Shown: one piece after another, positions 32,953 to 40,673 of the stretch
Layout of the letters: every line of letters begins with the position of its first letter
Position numbering within the stretch: the first letter of the stretch is position 1
Source of the DNA: DTU019 sp050949825
GTDB taxonomy: Bacteria > Bacillota > Syntrophomonadia > Syntrophomonadales > Syntrophomonadaceae
Reading direction: 5' to 3'
NCBI GenBank assembly: GCA_050949825.1
Contig: JBMNGL010000003.1
Span: 62,001-126,000, forward strand
Length of the DNA stretch: 64,000 bases
The notes under the pieces: model-generated
What the model was told of the DNA's origin: nothing
Seen by the model: the letters and a program-made list of their open reading frames with translations, nothing else
Databases searched by the model: none
Translations under genes and position numbers: made by a program

Positions 32953-33006
32953 TAATTATATGCAGATCTGTCAACAAGGGTGGTACCGCGGGAACTCTGC
33001 TCTCGT

Positions 33007-33030
33007 CCCTCATGGGATGAGGGCTTTTTT
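33007..33030 (+). terminator. T-box-regulated terminator before leuS
   Basis: CCCTCAT, GGG loop, ATGAGGG, C and six T residues. It overlaps the region that competes with the antiterminator of the T-box and lies 32 bases ahead of the leuS start codon. Confidence 0.9.
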
Positions 33031-33061
33031 AGTTGAATTGACAGCCAGGAGGTTTGAGTCA

Positions 33062-35533
33062 ATGGAAAATAGATACGACTTTAATGAAATTGAGGCCAAA
33101 TGGCAGCACTACTGGGAAGAGCATGGTTTTTACAAGGTCGCTGAAGACCCCAATCGGCCCAAATACTATGATTTGGAGATGTTCCCCTATCCTTCCGGCA
33201 ATCTCCATATGGGACATGTCCGCAATTATGCCATAGGTGATGTGGTGGCCCGCTTTAAGACTATGAACGGTTTCAATGTCCTGCATCCTATGGGCTGGGA
33301 TGCTTTTGGCCTGCCGGCTGAAAACGCCGCTATTAAAAACGCTACCCACCCCGCTATCTGGACCTCTGCCAATATTGAGAACATGAAACGGCAGTTGAAA
33401 ACCATGGGCATCAGTTATGATTGGGATCGGGAACTGGCCACCAGCAGACCGGACTACTACAAGTTTACACAATGGATGTTTTTGAAGCTTTATGAACATG
33501 GTCTGGCTTATAAAAAGAAATCCGCCGTCAACTGGTGCCCCTCCTGTCAAACCGTCCTGGCCAATGAACAGGTGGTGGATGGCGCTTGTGAGCGCTGTGA
33601 AACCCGAGTGGATAAGAAACAGCTGGAGCAGTGGTTTTTTAAGATTACTGATTATGCAGAGCGCCTTTTAGATGACCTGGAGCAGTTGCCGGGCTGGCCG
33701 GAAAAGGTTAAGATCATGCAGCGCAACTGGATCGGCCGCAGCGAAGGCTGTCAGTTCGATATGAAAATTGCCGGTACTGATGAAACCATCCCGGTCTTTA
33801 CTACCCGCCCGGATACGGTATTCGGGGTCACCTACATGGTGATGGCGCCTGAGCATCCCCTGGTAGAAAAGATAGCGCAAAACACGCCCCAGGCTGAGGC
33901 TGTAAAAGGGTTCATACTGAAAATGAAACATGTCAGCGACATCGCCCGCACCTCCACCGAAGCCGAAAAGGAGGGCGTATTTACCGGAGCTTATGCCGTT
34001 AATCCCATGAATGGCGAAGAAGTTCCCATATGGGTGGCCAACTATGTCTTGATGGATTATGGCACCGGTGCTATTATGGCGGTTCCTGCCCATGATCAAC
34101 GCGATTTTGAATTTGCCCGCAAATATGATCTGCCCGTACGGGTGGTGATTCAGGGCGAAGATACCCCTTCCGATGGAGCAGCTTTAACAGAAGCCTACAC
34201 CGGGGAGGGACATATGATCAATTCCGGGGTGTTTGACGGACTCAGTGTGGAGGCTGGCAAAGCCGCAGTGATATCTTATATGGAACAAAACAACATTGGT
34301 AATGGTGCCATCAACTACCGCCTGCGGGATTGGCTGATTTCCCGGCAGCGTTATTGGGGCGCTCCCATTCCCATCATATACTGCCCGGATTGCGGAACGG
34401 TACCGGTCCCCGAACAAGATCTGCCTGTAGTGCTGCCTGAAGATGTGGAGTTCAGGCCGTCGGGTGAATCACCCCTGAACTATGTGAGTTCCTTTTATAC
34501 CGCCGCCTGTCCCAATTGCGGGCAGGAAGGCCGCCGTGAAACCGACACCATGGACACCTTTGTCTGTTCATCCTGGTATTTTGACCGCTTCTGCAGTCCA
34601 GGGGAAACAGAACAGCCCTTCAGTAAAGCGGCGGCGGATTACTGGATGCCGGTGGATCAATATATCGGCGGGGTCGAGCATGCCATTCTGCATCTGATGT
34701 ATGCCCGTTTCTTCACCAAGTTTCTCTATGACATCAAATGGCTGTCCTGCCAGGAACCGTTTACCAACCTGCTCACCCAGGGCATGGTTTTAAAAGACGG
34801 CGCTAAAATGTCGAAATCCAAAGGCAATGTGGTCAGCCCGGAAGATATCATTAACACCTATGGCGCTGATACAGCCCGTTTATTTATCCTCTTCGCTTCC
34901 CCGCCGGAACGCGACCTGGAATGGAACGATAAGGGCGTGGAAGGGGCTTATCGATTCTTAAACCGGGTCTGGCGCCTGGCTGGAGATTACGCCCCCTTGC
35001 TGCGCAGCCATGCCGGAGCAGATGCGCCCATGGATGATGCGGCCTGCCAACTGCAATTTAAAACCCATGCAACCATTAAAAAGGTTACAGAGGATATTGA
35101 AGCACGCTTCAATTTCAATACCGCTATAAGCGCCATAATGGAGCTGTCGAATATGCTGGGCTCATACCGCGAGCAAGCTGCGCCCCATCCGGGCGTCGTC
35201 AAAGAGGCCCTGGAATCCTTATTGTTGCTATTAAGCCCCTTTTCGCCGCATATAGCCGAGGAATTATGGCAGATGATCGGTCATGAGGAAAGCATCTGCC
35301 TGCAACCCTGGCCACAATATGATGAAAAAGCCCTGCTTCAGGATGAAGTGGAAATGGTGATACAGATTAATGGCAAGGTCAGGGACCGCATCATGGTAGG
35401 CGTGGGCAGCAGCGAGGAAGCGGTCCGCGAGCAGTCCATGAACAACCCCCGGGTAAAGGAACAGCTTGCCGGCAAAACGGTTCATAAATTTATCGTTGTG
35501 CCCGGCAAACTTATCAATATCGTGGTCAAATAA
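33062..35533 (+). CDS. leuS: Leucyl-tRNA synthetase
   Basis: LeuRS attaches leucine to tRNA-Leu. The 823-residue class Ia synthetase has the HIGH-type motif in P-S-G-N-L-H-M-G-H-V-R-N-Y (about residues 45-57), a CP1 editing domain containing T-T-R-P-D-T-V-F-G, W-Y-F-D-R-F and a K-M-S-K-S-K-G-N motif, followed by the anticodon-binding and C-terminal domains. AGGAGG 9 bases ahead selects the ATG at 33062; the frame upstream is T-box leader. Regulation is by the leucine T-box; ogt follows 14 bases downstream. Confidence 0.97.
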   Translation: MENRYDFNEIEAKWQHYWEEHGFYKVAEDPNRPKYYDLEMFPYPSGNLHMGHVRNYAIGDVVARFKTMNGFNVLHPMGWDAFGLPAENAAIKNATHPAIWTSANIENMKRQLKTMGISYDWDRELATSRPDYYKFTQWMFLKLYEHGLAYKKKSAVNWCPSCQTVLANEQVVDGACERCETRVDKKQLEQWFFKITDYAERLLDDLEQLPGWPEKVKIMQRNWIGRSEGCQFDMKIAGTDETIPVFTTRPDTVFGVTYMVMAPEHPLVEKIAQNTPQAEAVKGFILKMKHVSDIARTSTEAEKEGVFTGAYAVNPMNGEEVPIWVANYVLMDYGTGAIMAVPAHDQRDFEFARKYDLPVRVVIQGEDTPSDGAALTEAYTGEGHMINSGVFDGLSVEAGKAAVISYMEQNNIGNGAINYRLRDWLISRQRYWGAPIPIIYCPDCGTVPVPEQDLPVVLPEDVEFRPSGESPLNYVSSFYTAACPNCGQEGRRETDTMDTFVCSSWYFDRFCSPGETEQPFSKAAADYWMPVDQYIGGVEHAILHLMYARFFTKFLYDIKWLSCQEPFTNLLTQGMVLKDGAKMSKSKGNVVSPEDIINTYGADTARLFILFASPPERDLEWNDKGVEGAYRFLNRVWRLAGDYAPLLRSHAGADAPMDDAACQLQFKTHATIKKVTEDIEARFNFNTAISAIMELSNMLGSYREQAAPHPGVVKEALESLLLLLSPFSPHIAEELWQMIGHEESICLQPWPQYDEKALLQDEVEMVIQINGKVRDRIMVGVGSSEEAVREQSMNNPRVKEQLAGKTVHKFIVVPGKLINIVVK

Positions 35534-35547
35534 GGGGTATATAAGCC

Positions 35548-36057
35548 ATGTGGTATGTTTTCCACACCGACTGGGGATGGTCTGCTTATCAAGAGAACGA
35601 CGGGCTTCTGCAACAGCTTATACTGCCGCTGGAGGTTTCCAGGCATGAATTCCTGAGCCGCCATGCGCTGATACCGACCGATACGGAAATACTGACGCGG
35701 CCGGTGGCCGGTTTGGCCGCGCAGATTCAGGCTTATTTTTCGGGGAAAATCATATTGCGCTGGGAGGCTAATCTAAACCTGCGCAGGTTCTCCCCTTTTG
35801 CCCGGGGAATATTGGAGCTGGCGGCAGCCATACCTTACGGAGAAACCAGAACATACGGTCAACTGGCTGGAAGAGCCGGCTCTCCCGGCGCCGCACGTGC
35901 GGTGGGTCGCGTGATGGCATCCAATCCGTTTCCACTGGTGGTGCCCTGCCATCGGGTGGTGGCGGTCAACGGTCCGGCCGGTTTTTCCGCACCGGGTGGC
36001 GTCACTTATAAACAAGCTCTGCTGGAACTGGAGCAAAAAGGCCTGGCGGCTCATTGA
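35548..36057 (+). CDS. ogt: Methylated-DNA-[protein]-cysteine S-methyltransferase
   Basis: A suicide DNA repair protein that moves the methyl group of O6-methylguanine to its own cysteine. The 169-residue protein has an N-terminal RNase H-like domain and the C-terminal domain with I-P-Y-G-E-T-R-T-Y-G-Q-L-A, A-R-A-V-G-R-V-M-A-S-N-P and the acceptor motif V-P-C-H-R-V-V. It has no Ada regulatory domain, so it is the Ogt/AGT form. It lies 14 bases after leuS and is probably co-transcribed with it. It converges on rsfS. Confidence 0.93.
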   Translation: MWYVFHTDWGWSAYQENDGLLQQLILPLEVSRHEFLSRHALIPTDTEILTRPVAGLAAQIQAYFSGKIILRWEANLNLRRFSPFARGILELAAAIPYGETRTYGQLAGRAGSPGAARAVGRVMASNPFPLVVPCHRVVAVNGPAGFSAPGGVTYKQALLELEQKGLAAH

Positions 36058-36102
36058 TTTGAGCCATCAGGCCTTGCGTATCTTTACCGTATCCTTGCCC
36101 TT

Positions 36103-36456
36103 TTATTCCACCCGCTCCAGGGTGACCTGGTGGGCATCTCCCCACAGATTTTCCAGGTTGTAATATTCCCGCTCTTCCTGGCGGAAGACATGAAAGAGGA
36201 TACAGCCGTAGTCCAATACCACCCATATTCCTTCCTTGTGCCCTTCGCGGCGCAGCGGCATTATCCCTTCCGCCGCCAGCCTATCCTCAACCTGTTCAGC
36301 AATGCTTTTTACCTGCAGTATATTGCGCCCGGCAGCAATTATAAAGTAATCTGCAACCACGGTCAAATGGTTTACATCCAATACCACCACATCCAGGGCT
36401 TTTTCTTCCCAGCAAGCCTCAGCAATCTGTTGAACCATCTGCTCCATTGTCAGCAA
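36103..36456 (-). CDS. rsfS: Ribosomal silencing factor RsfS
   Basis: RsfS binds ribosomal protein L14 and blocks subunit joining when nutrients are short. The 117-residue protein shows the family pattern: A-L-D-V-V-V-L-D-V, D-Y-F-I-I-A-A-G-R-N-I-L-Q-V, the G-H-K-E-G-I-W-V-V-L-D-Y-G segment and H-V-F-R-Q-E-E-R-E-Y-Y-N-L-E. It is the last gene of nadD-yqeK-rsfS. Confidence 0.95.
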   Translation of the reverse strand: MLTMEQMVQQIAEACWEEKALDVVVLDVNHLTVVADYFIIAAGRNILQVKSIAEQVEDRLAAEGIMPLRREGHKEGIWVVLDYGCILFHVFRQEEREYYNLENLWGDAHQVTLERVE

Positions 36457-36485
36457 TCATAATCCCCCTTATTCTGTTCCCAAGC

Positions 36486-37076
36486 TTAGGCCAAATCCTT
36501 CATCTTCCCGAATAAGCGTAAATACTGGTTTCTTACCTCGACAGTACGAGGATGCAGCAAGCGCCCCCGTTCAATACAGTACTTGATGGTGGTTTCCAAA
36601 CCGAGCAGCATACCGGAATCCAGGTTGCGCATAGCCAGGCAGCGCAGCCTCTCCATGCCGGGATAATCCCGCCCCGGCTCAACCATGTCGGCCAGGTAAA
36701 CAATCTTGTCCAGAGCATTCATATCCAGAGCGCCCAGGGTGTGAGTGCTCACCGCATGCAGCAATTCATTATCATCAATATCCAGTTCTTCGGCCAGCAG
36801 GAAAGCCCCTACCGGGCCATGCAAGAGGTCGGGAACCTCACGGTCAATAGGCGTCAAAACCATGCCGAATTCCTCGGCCAAATCGATTAAGTCCTGTCCG
36901 GAGATGCCCTTGCCATAATCATGCAGCAACCCGGTCAGGTAAGCCTGTTCTTCATCCAGTCCATATTGGGCCGCCATCTCCCGAGCAGTACTGGCCACAT
37001 GTAGGCAATGTTTGAAGCGGCTTCGCGATAATTTGAAGCGGATAATCTCCAGGGCTTCCTTGGGAGTGATCATCAT
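36486..37076 (-). CDS. yqeK: HD-domain diadenosine tetraphosphatase YqeK
   Basis: YqeK-family HD proteins hydrolyse Ap4A symmetrically to two ADP. The 196-residue protein has H-C-L-H-V-A-S-T-A near residue 23, the metal motif G-L-L-H-D-Y-G-K-G near 51, a further H-G-P-V-G-A and S-T-H-T-L-G, and the D-K-I-V-Y-L-A-D-M motif typical of YqeK. The start ATG overlaps the nadD stop in an ATGA, and GAGGGGGAA lies ahead; the longer open frame upstream is nadD in another register. Confidence 0.93.
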   Translation of the reverse strand: MMITPKEALEIIRFKLSRSRFKHCLHVASTAREMAAQYGLDEEQAYLTGLLHDYGKGISGQDLIDLAEEFGMVLTPIDREVPDLLHGPVGAFLLAEELDIDDNELLHAVSTHTLGALDMNALDKIVYLADMVEPGRDYPGMERLRCLAMRNLDSGMLLGLETTIKYCIERGRLLHPRTVEVRNQYLRLFGKMKDLA

Positions 37077-37696
37077 GTCATTCCCCCTCGATAGAGGTTG
37101 TTTTGGAATATATATTGTTCCACCTGGTCCGGGAGCAGATACTTGATGGTCTTTTTGCCGGCAACCCGCTGGCGAATATCGGTTGATGAAATATCCAAAG
37201 CTGGAATCTCCACCTGTTTCATATGCTGCCACCACTCATCCGGCAGAGCGGCCAAAACCGGGTGGCTGCGCTGAATAATAAAATTGGGGCGGGTTACTAC
37301 AATAAAGCGGCATAACACCGTCAATTGCAGATAATCTTTCCAGGTATCAATGGTCAGCAAGGCATCAGCGCCCATTATAAAATAAATCCTACTATTGGGA
37401 AAAACAGACTGCAAACAGCGAATGGTGTCAATGGTATAAGAAAACCCCGGGCGCCGCACTTCCAGCGAGGAAAGCTCAAAAGCCGGGTTGTCTGCAATAG
37501 CCAGTTGCAGCATACGGCAGCGGTGCTCCCATTCACTTACCTCTGTGACATCTTTGTGAGGCGGGGTGCCTGCCGGAATAAAGATAACTTTATCGATGCC
37601 CACTTCCACCCGGGCATGCTCTGCCGCAATCAGGTGCCCATAATGGACCGGGTCAAAAGTCCCCCCCATGACTGCCAGCTTGGTGCCTGCATACAA
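37073..37696 (-). CDS. nadD: Nicotinate-nucleotide adenylyltransferase NadD
   Basis: NadD joins nicotinate mononucleotide and ATP to make deamido-NAD. The 207-residue protein has the nucleotidyltransferase motif G-G-T-F-D-P-V-H-Y-G-H at about 11-21, F-I-P-A-G-T-P-P-H-K and a C-terminal I-S-S-T-D-I-R-Q-R. It is the first gene of nadD-yqeK-rsfS; upstream is a gap of nearly 400 bases with an inverted repeat and a MITE-like fragment. Confidence 0.95.
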   Translation of the reverse strand: MYAGTKLAVMGGTFDPVHYGHLIAAEHARVEVGIDKVIFIPAGTPPHKDVTEVSEWEHRCRMLQLAIADNPAFELSSLEVRRPGFSYTIDTIRCLQSVFPNSRIYFIMGADALLTIDTWKDYLQLTVLCRFIVVTRPNFIIQRSHPVLAALPDEWWQHMKQVEIPALDISSTDIRQRVAGKKTIKYLLPDQVEQYIFQNNLYRGGMT

Positions 37697-37872
37697 TCTG
37701 CACTGTCCCCCCTGTCAGGGCCGGCTTCACCTCTATAACAGTTAGCCAGGTCTTTTAGCACAATTAAATCTAAGGTAAATGATACCTGTCATATGGTAAA
37801 ATTGCAAACCGCATCCTCTCGGCGCACAGCCTGTTTGGGCAGCAGTATGATTCATATTTGGTCATGGAATAA

Positions 37873-37923
37873 TCCCCCATAAAGTAGAAGGTTTAATTGC
37901 TTACCCTGTCAATTTATGGGGGA
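37873..37923. repeat. Inverted repeat upstream of nadD
   Basis: CCCCCATAAA and TTTATGGGGG, 10-bp perfect arms separated by 29 bases. There is no T-run, so it is not a clear terminator. It lies in the gap of about 390 bases between nadD and the SPFH gene, which otherwise holds MITE copy D and no gene. Confidence 0.5.
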
Positions 37924-37994
37924 GCATATTATAACCGACAGCCTCATGCCAAATATAAACGCGAGGAAAACGTTTATGCAATTAATTTATGATG

Positions 37995-38074
37995 CCCCTG
38001 CAAAAGGTATAATCCACAAGTTTGAATGCATAAATATTGGTCGCTCACCTTCGCATGGGCAACACCATCTGCTG
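37995..38074 (-). mobile_element. Foldback MITE-like repeat, copy D (fragment)
   Basis: About 80 bases matching the right half of copy C in inverse orientation: CCCCTGCAAAAGGTATAAT, then GTTTGAATGCATAAATATT, then GCATGGGCAACACCATCTGC. It ends 16 bases from the stop codon of the SPFH gene, just as copies A and B abut gene 3' ends. Confidence 0.7.
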
Positions 38075-38089
38075 TAAATCTGGTGCCTA

Positions 38090-39037
38090 TTACTCTGTCG
38101 GCTTGGCGTTAAACTCTCCCGCACTCTCTTTAAGCGCTGCAAAAACCCCGCCCAAGCCGGCTAAATCGCCTGGAATAATCAGCTTGGTGGCCTGGCCTTG
38201 GGCCATGCTCTTTAAAGTCTCCAGAGACTTCAAGGAAAGCACCTTCTGGTCCGGCGCAGCTTCGCGCAGCATCACCAGACTGTCCGCAAAAGCCCTTTGC
38301 ACATTGAGAATAGCCTGGGCCTCGCCTTCAGCACTGAGGATTTGTGCCTGGCGATGCCCCTCGGCCTCGCGGATGGCTGCTTCCCGCACCGCTTCAGCCT
38401 TCAGGATGGCCGCTTGTTTCATGCCTTCCGCCTCCAGAATGGCTGCGGTTTTCTGGCCTTCCGCCAGCAGAATGGCTTCACGTTTTTCGCGTTCGGCGCG
38501 CATCTGCTTTTCCATGGCGTTTTGAATATCCTTCGGAGGCAGTATATTTTTCAATTCCACCCGGTTTACCTTGATGCCCCACTTGTCAGTGGCTTCATCC
38601 AGAATAACCCTCAGCTTGCTGTTGACCAGGTCCCTGGAGGTCAAGGTCTGGTCCAGCTCCAGGTCGCCGACAATATTCCTCAAGGTGGTGGCAGTGAGAT
38701 TCTCAATGGCCATGGTGGGATTGGCAATCTCATAGATGAAACTAAAGGGGTCGGTAACCTGATAATAGATTACGGTATCAATCATCATGGTCACATTGTC
38801 TTTGGTGATGACCGGCTGCGGCGGAAAATCCACCACCTGTTCGCGCAAATCCACTACGGCGCGAAATTTGTCAATCAGCGGGATAATGACATTGATGCCC
38901 TGCTCGGCCAACTTGTGAAATCTCCCCAGCCGCTCCACCACCGCTACGGTGGACTGGCGAATAATGCGAATCGAGGAAAATAATAGGGTTACCACCACTA
39001 TCACCAGCAACAGGTTAACAAATATCTGCACTTGCAT
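38090..39037 (-). CDS. SPFH/band 7 (stomatin-like, paraslipin) membrane protein
   Basis: A 315-residue protein with an N-terminal membrane helix (about 5-24), an SPFH domain (V-V-E-R-L-G-R-F-H-K, I-P-L-I-D-K, then D-L-R-E-Q-V-V-D-F-P-P-Q) and a long alanine/glutamate-rich helix with repeated A-E-G and A-A-I-L units. This is the stomatin/paraslipin form, which assembles into large membrane rings and is nearly always encoded with NfeD, as here. Function in lipid microdomains or quality control is a family inference. Confidence 0.93.
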   Translation of the reverse strand: MQVQIFVNLLLVIVVVTLLFSSIRIIRQSTVAVVERLGRFHKLAEQGINVIIPLIDKFRAVVDLREQVVDFPPQPVITKDNVTMMIDTVIYYQVTDPFSFIYEIANPTMAIENLTATTLRNIVGDLELDQTLTSRDLVNSKLRVILDEATDKWGIKVNRVELKNILPPKDIQNAMEKQMRAEREKREAILLAEGQKTAAILEAEGMKQAAILKAEAVREAAIREAEGHRQAQILSAEGEAQAILNVQRAFADSLVMLREAAPDQKVLSLKSLETLKSMAQGQATKLIIPGDLAGLGGVFAALKESAGEFNAKPTE

Positions 39038-39269
39038 CGCTCCTTTCTTGTGAGCCCAGACCCGATTTTACTGCATAAGCAACCATTAAAGGCTTAAAAA
39101 TGATGATTATAGCTTTTTGGGGGAAAAGCGCCCTTCATAATCATAATAACCCTGTTATGCATCAAATGTTTTTGCCACTGAAATCAAGCTTTAATTCTCA
39201 CTCCTCCAAGATTTCCTTTGCCTGGCTGCAATAACTGAATAGCGGTGGTGCCTGTCATCAAAGTTAAAG

Positions 39270-39701
39270 TTACTGCTCGGAGGCTTTCTCCACCACCAAC
39301 TTGACTCCTTGCACGGCGACCACCTGAATGCGAACATCCGGGTCCAGGTTTTCCTGCGCAGACGCTGTCCAAATCTCACCGTTCACCTTAACCTGGCCAT
39401 ACTCCAGAGGGGAGATCGCTTTGGTTACCACCCCGTGCTGACCAATGACAGCCTTCATATTGCTGGGGGTATCGTTAGTCTTGAAAAACTTCAAGGCCAG
39501 CGGGCGGGTAAAAACCAGGAAAGCCAGGGTAAACACTGAAAAGATCAGGAGCTGCGCCTCCAAGCCTGTCAAGACGCCCAGCCTCACCCCCAGGGCAGTC
39601 AGCAGTGCCGCCAGGGCTAACCACAGGAACCACAACCCCACCGTAAATATTTCAATCAGGCAACAGGCCAGGGCCACCAGCACCCACTGAAGTGCGGACA
39701 T
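39270..39701 (-). CDS. nfeD: NfeD-like membrane protein
   Basis: A 143-residue NfeD of the short type without the ClpP-like protease domain. Hydrophobic helices span about residues 5-60, and a C-terminal OB-fold follows (I-G-Q-H-G-V-V-T-K-A-I-S-P-L-E-Y-G-Q-V-K-V-N-G-E-I-W). AAAGGAGGTG selects the ATG at 39701. It pairs with the SPFH protein downstream. About 230 bases separate the two genes, with nothing coding that I can support; the 39702-40000 stretch upstream holds only a possible promoter for the plus-strand gene (TATAAT at 39959-39964). Confidence 0.9.
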   Translation of the reverse strand: MSALQWVLVALACCLIEIFTVGLWFLWLALAALLTALGVRLGVLTGLEAQLLIFSVFTLAFLVFTRPLALKFFKTNDTPSNMKAVIGQHGVVTKAISPLEYGQVKVNGEIWTASAQENLDPDVRIQVVAVQGVKLVVEKASEQ

Positions 39702-40000
39702 CTTTCGCACCTCCTTTCTGACAGCAGACCGCATCAAAATCAGTCTGTCTTGTATATCATATCACAACAGCTTCTTATCATGCTGATTTACCGACCTGAA
39801 CAGGATAGCTCATTTTGCTGAGCGAAAGGTCTGTTTTCCGCGTCAAATGGTTTGAACAGCACCCTTATCCGGAAGCAAAAGGCAGGAAACAGGGTAAGAT
39901 TGTCGGTGCGGTATAACGATTCCAGCAATTAATCCTTTTCCCCGGCGCATAAAGAATCTATAATAGAAATATTAGTCTGGTCAGAAGGGGTTTAGAATCA

Positions 40001-40642
40001 ATGCCGCCAGCTCAGGATATTCACTTGCGATTCCATAACTGCGGTTTGCGCAGTTACATCGAAGTTGACTTGTGCGGACAGTGCCCGCGTCAGGATGGCA
40101 AAGGCTGCTGCGGGCATTACTCACCGGTTTTCTACTGTACTGACCTGGCTTATTTATGGCTGCAGCGCAGGGATTTAATTGATCTGATTTTCAGTCAGCC
40201 CCATTTAACCATATTGGATGCTTCTGTCACCGTAAATAATGAAATCGATGGAGACAGTTATCGTTGTCGTTTTCATCAACGCGATGGCGGCTGCATCCTG
40301 GAGCAGGAAAACCGCGAATCGATTTGCCGGCATTTTGTCTGTCCGGGCATTGGATGGGAACAGGAGGAGAGCCTGCAGCCCTGGAGACAGTTTTTTGAGT
40401 TCTTAGAGGAGTATGAAATCTCCCTCAATCAGCGCATCGCGGAGAGACTGCGGTCCAGAGGCTTAACGCTTCGTGACGAGTCTAAACGCGCCCAGTATTT
40501 TAAGACCCTGGAGCAGATCTATTTGGAGGAAACCTGCCCTCTGCCCCGTCAATTGGTGGAACAGGCAGCAGAAGCAGAGGCCTGCTTGACCCGGACCTTA
40601 AGCTATGGAGAGGCTTGGGAATTATTCAGTAAGATTCGTTAA
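40001..40642 (+). CDS. YkgJ-like cysteine-cluster protein
   Basis: A 213-residue soluble protein with a YkgJ-type cysteine pattern: C-G-Q-C-P-R and G-C-C-G-H near residues 25-38, C-R-F-H and G-G-C-I-L-E around 90-101, then R-E-S-I-C-R-H-F-V-C-P. Members of this family bind zinc or an iron-sulfur cluster; the function is unknown. The C-terminal half is helical and charged. It lies 31 bases ahead of cysK on the same strand and is probably co-transcribed, which hints at cluster or sulfur chemistry but proves nothing. Confidence 0.7.
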   Translation: MPPAQDIHLRFHNCGLRSYIEVDLCGQCPRQDGKGCCGHYSPVFYCTDLAYLWLQRRDLIDLIFSQPHLTILDASVTVNNEIDGDSYRCRFHQRDGGCILEQENRESICRHFVCPGIGWEQEESLQPWRQFFEFLEEYEISLNQRIAERLRSRGLTLRDESKRAQYFKTLEQIYLEETCPLPRQLVEQAAEAEACLTRTLSYGEAWELFSKIR

Positions 40643-40673
40643 CTAACATGGAGAAAGTATGTGGAGGTTTGTC

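Larger units (their letters stand above)
32708..33030 (+). ncRNA. Leucine-type T-box riboswitch leader of leuS, interrupted by a tRNA gene
   Basis: All T-box parts are visible. Stem I has AGTA in GGAGCAGTAAGCCGG, the AGAGAGCCGCC segment with the GGTGTAAGGCGGC distal loop, and the specifier loop TTGAA-CTC-GCC. A Stem II-like hairpin follows (ACAGGC and GCCTGT), then Stem III (AACCT and AGGTT), then the T-box AGGGTGGTACCGCGG (32977-32991) and a terminator. The specifier reads CTC (Leu), matching the downstream leuS. Uncharged tRNA-Leu should stabilise the antiterminator and allow leuS transcription. Between Stem III and the T-box a helix GACAGA/TCTGTC (32868-32873, 32967-32972) encloses a whole tRNA-Ala gene (32877-32952), where only a short loop would be expected. 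Confidence 0.92.

Noticed and set aside
32960..33061. N-terminal extension of LeuRS from an upstream ATG at 32960
   Set aside because: This stretch is the T-box, antiterminator and terminator; AGGAGG and family alignment put the start at 33062.
39184..39379. Two 62-codon minus-strand frames between nfeD and the SPFH gene
   Set aside because: They overlap nfeD in other frames and have no start signals.
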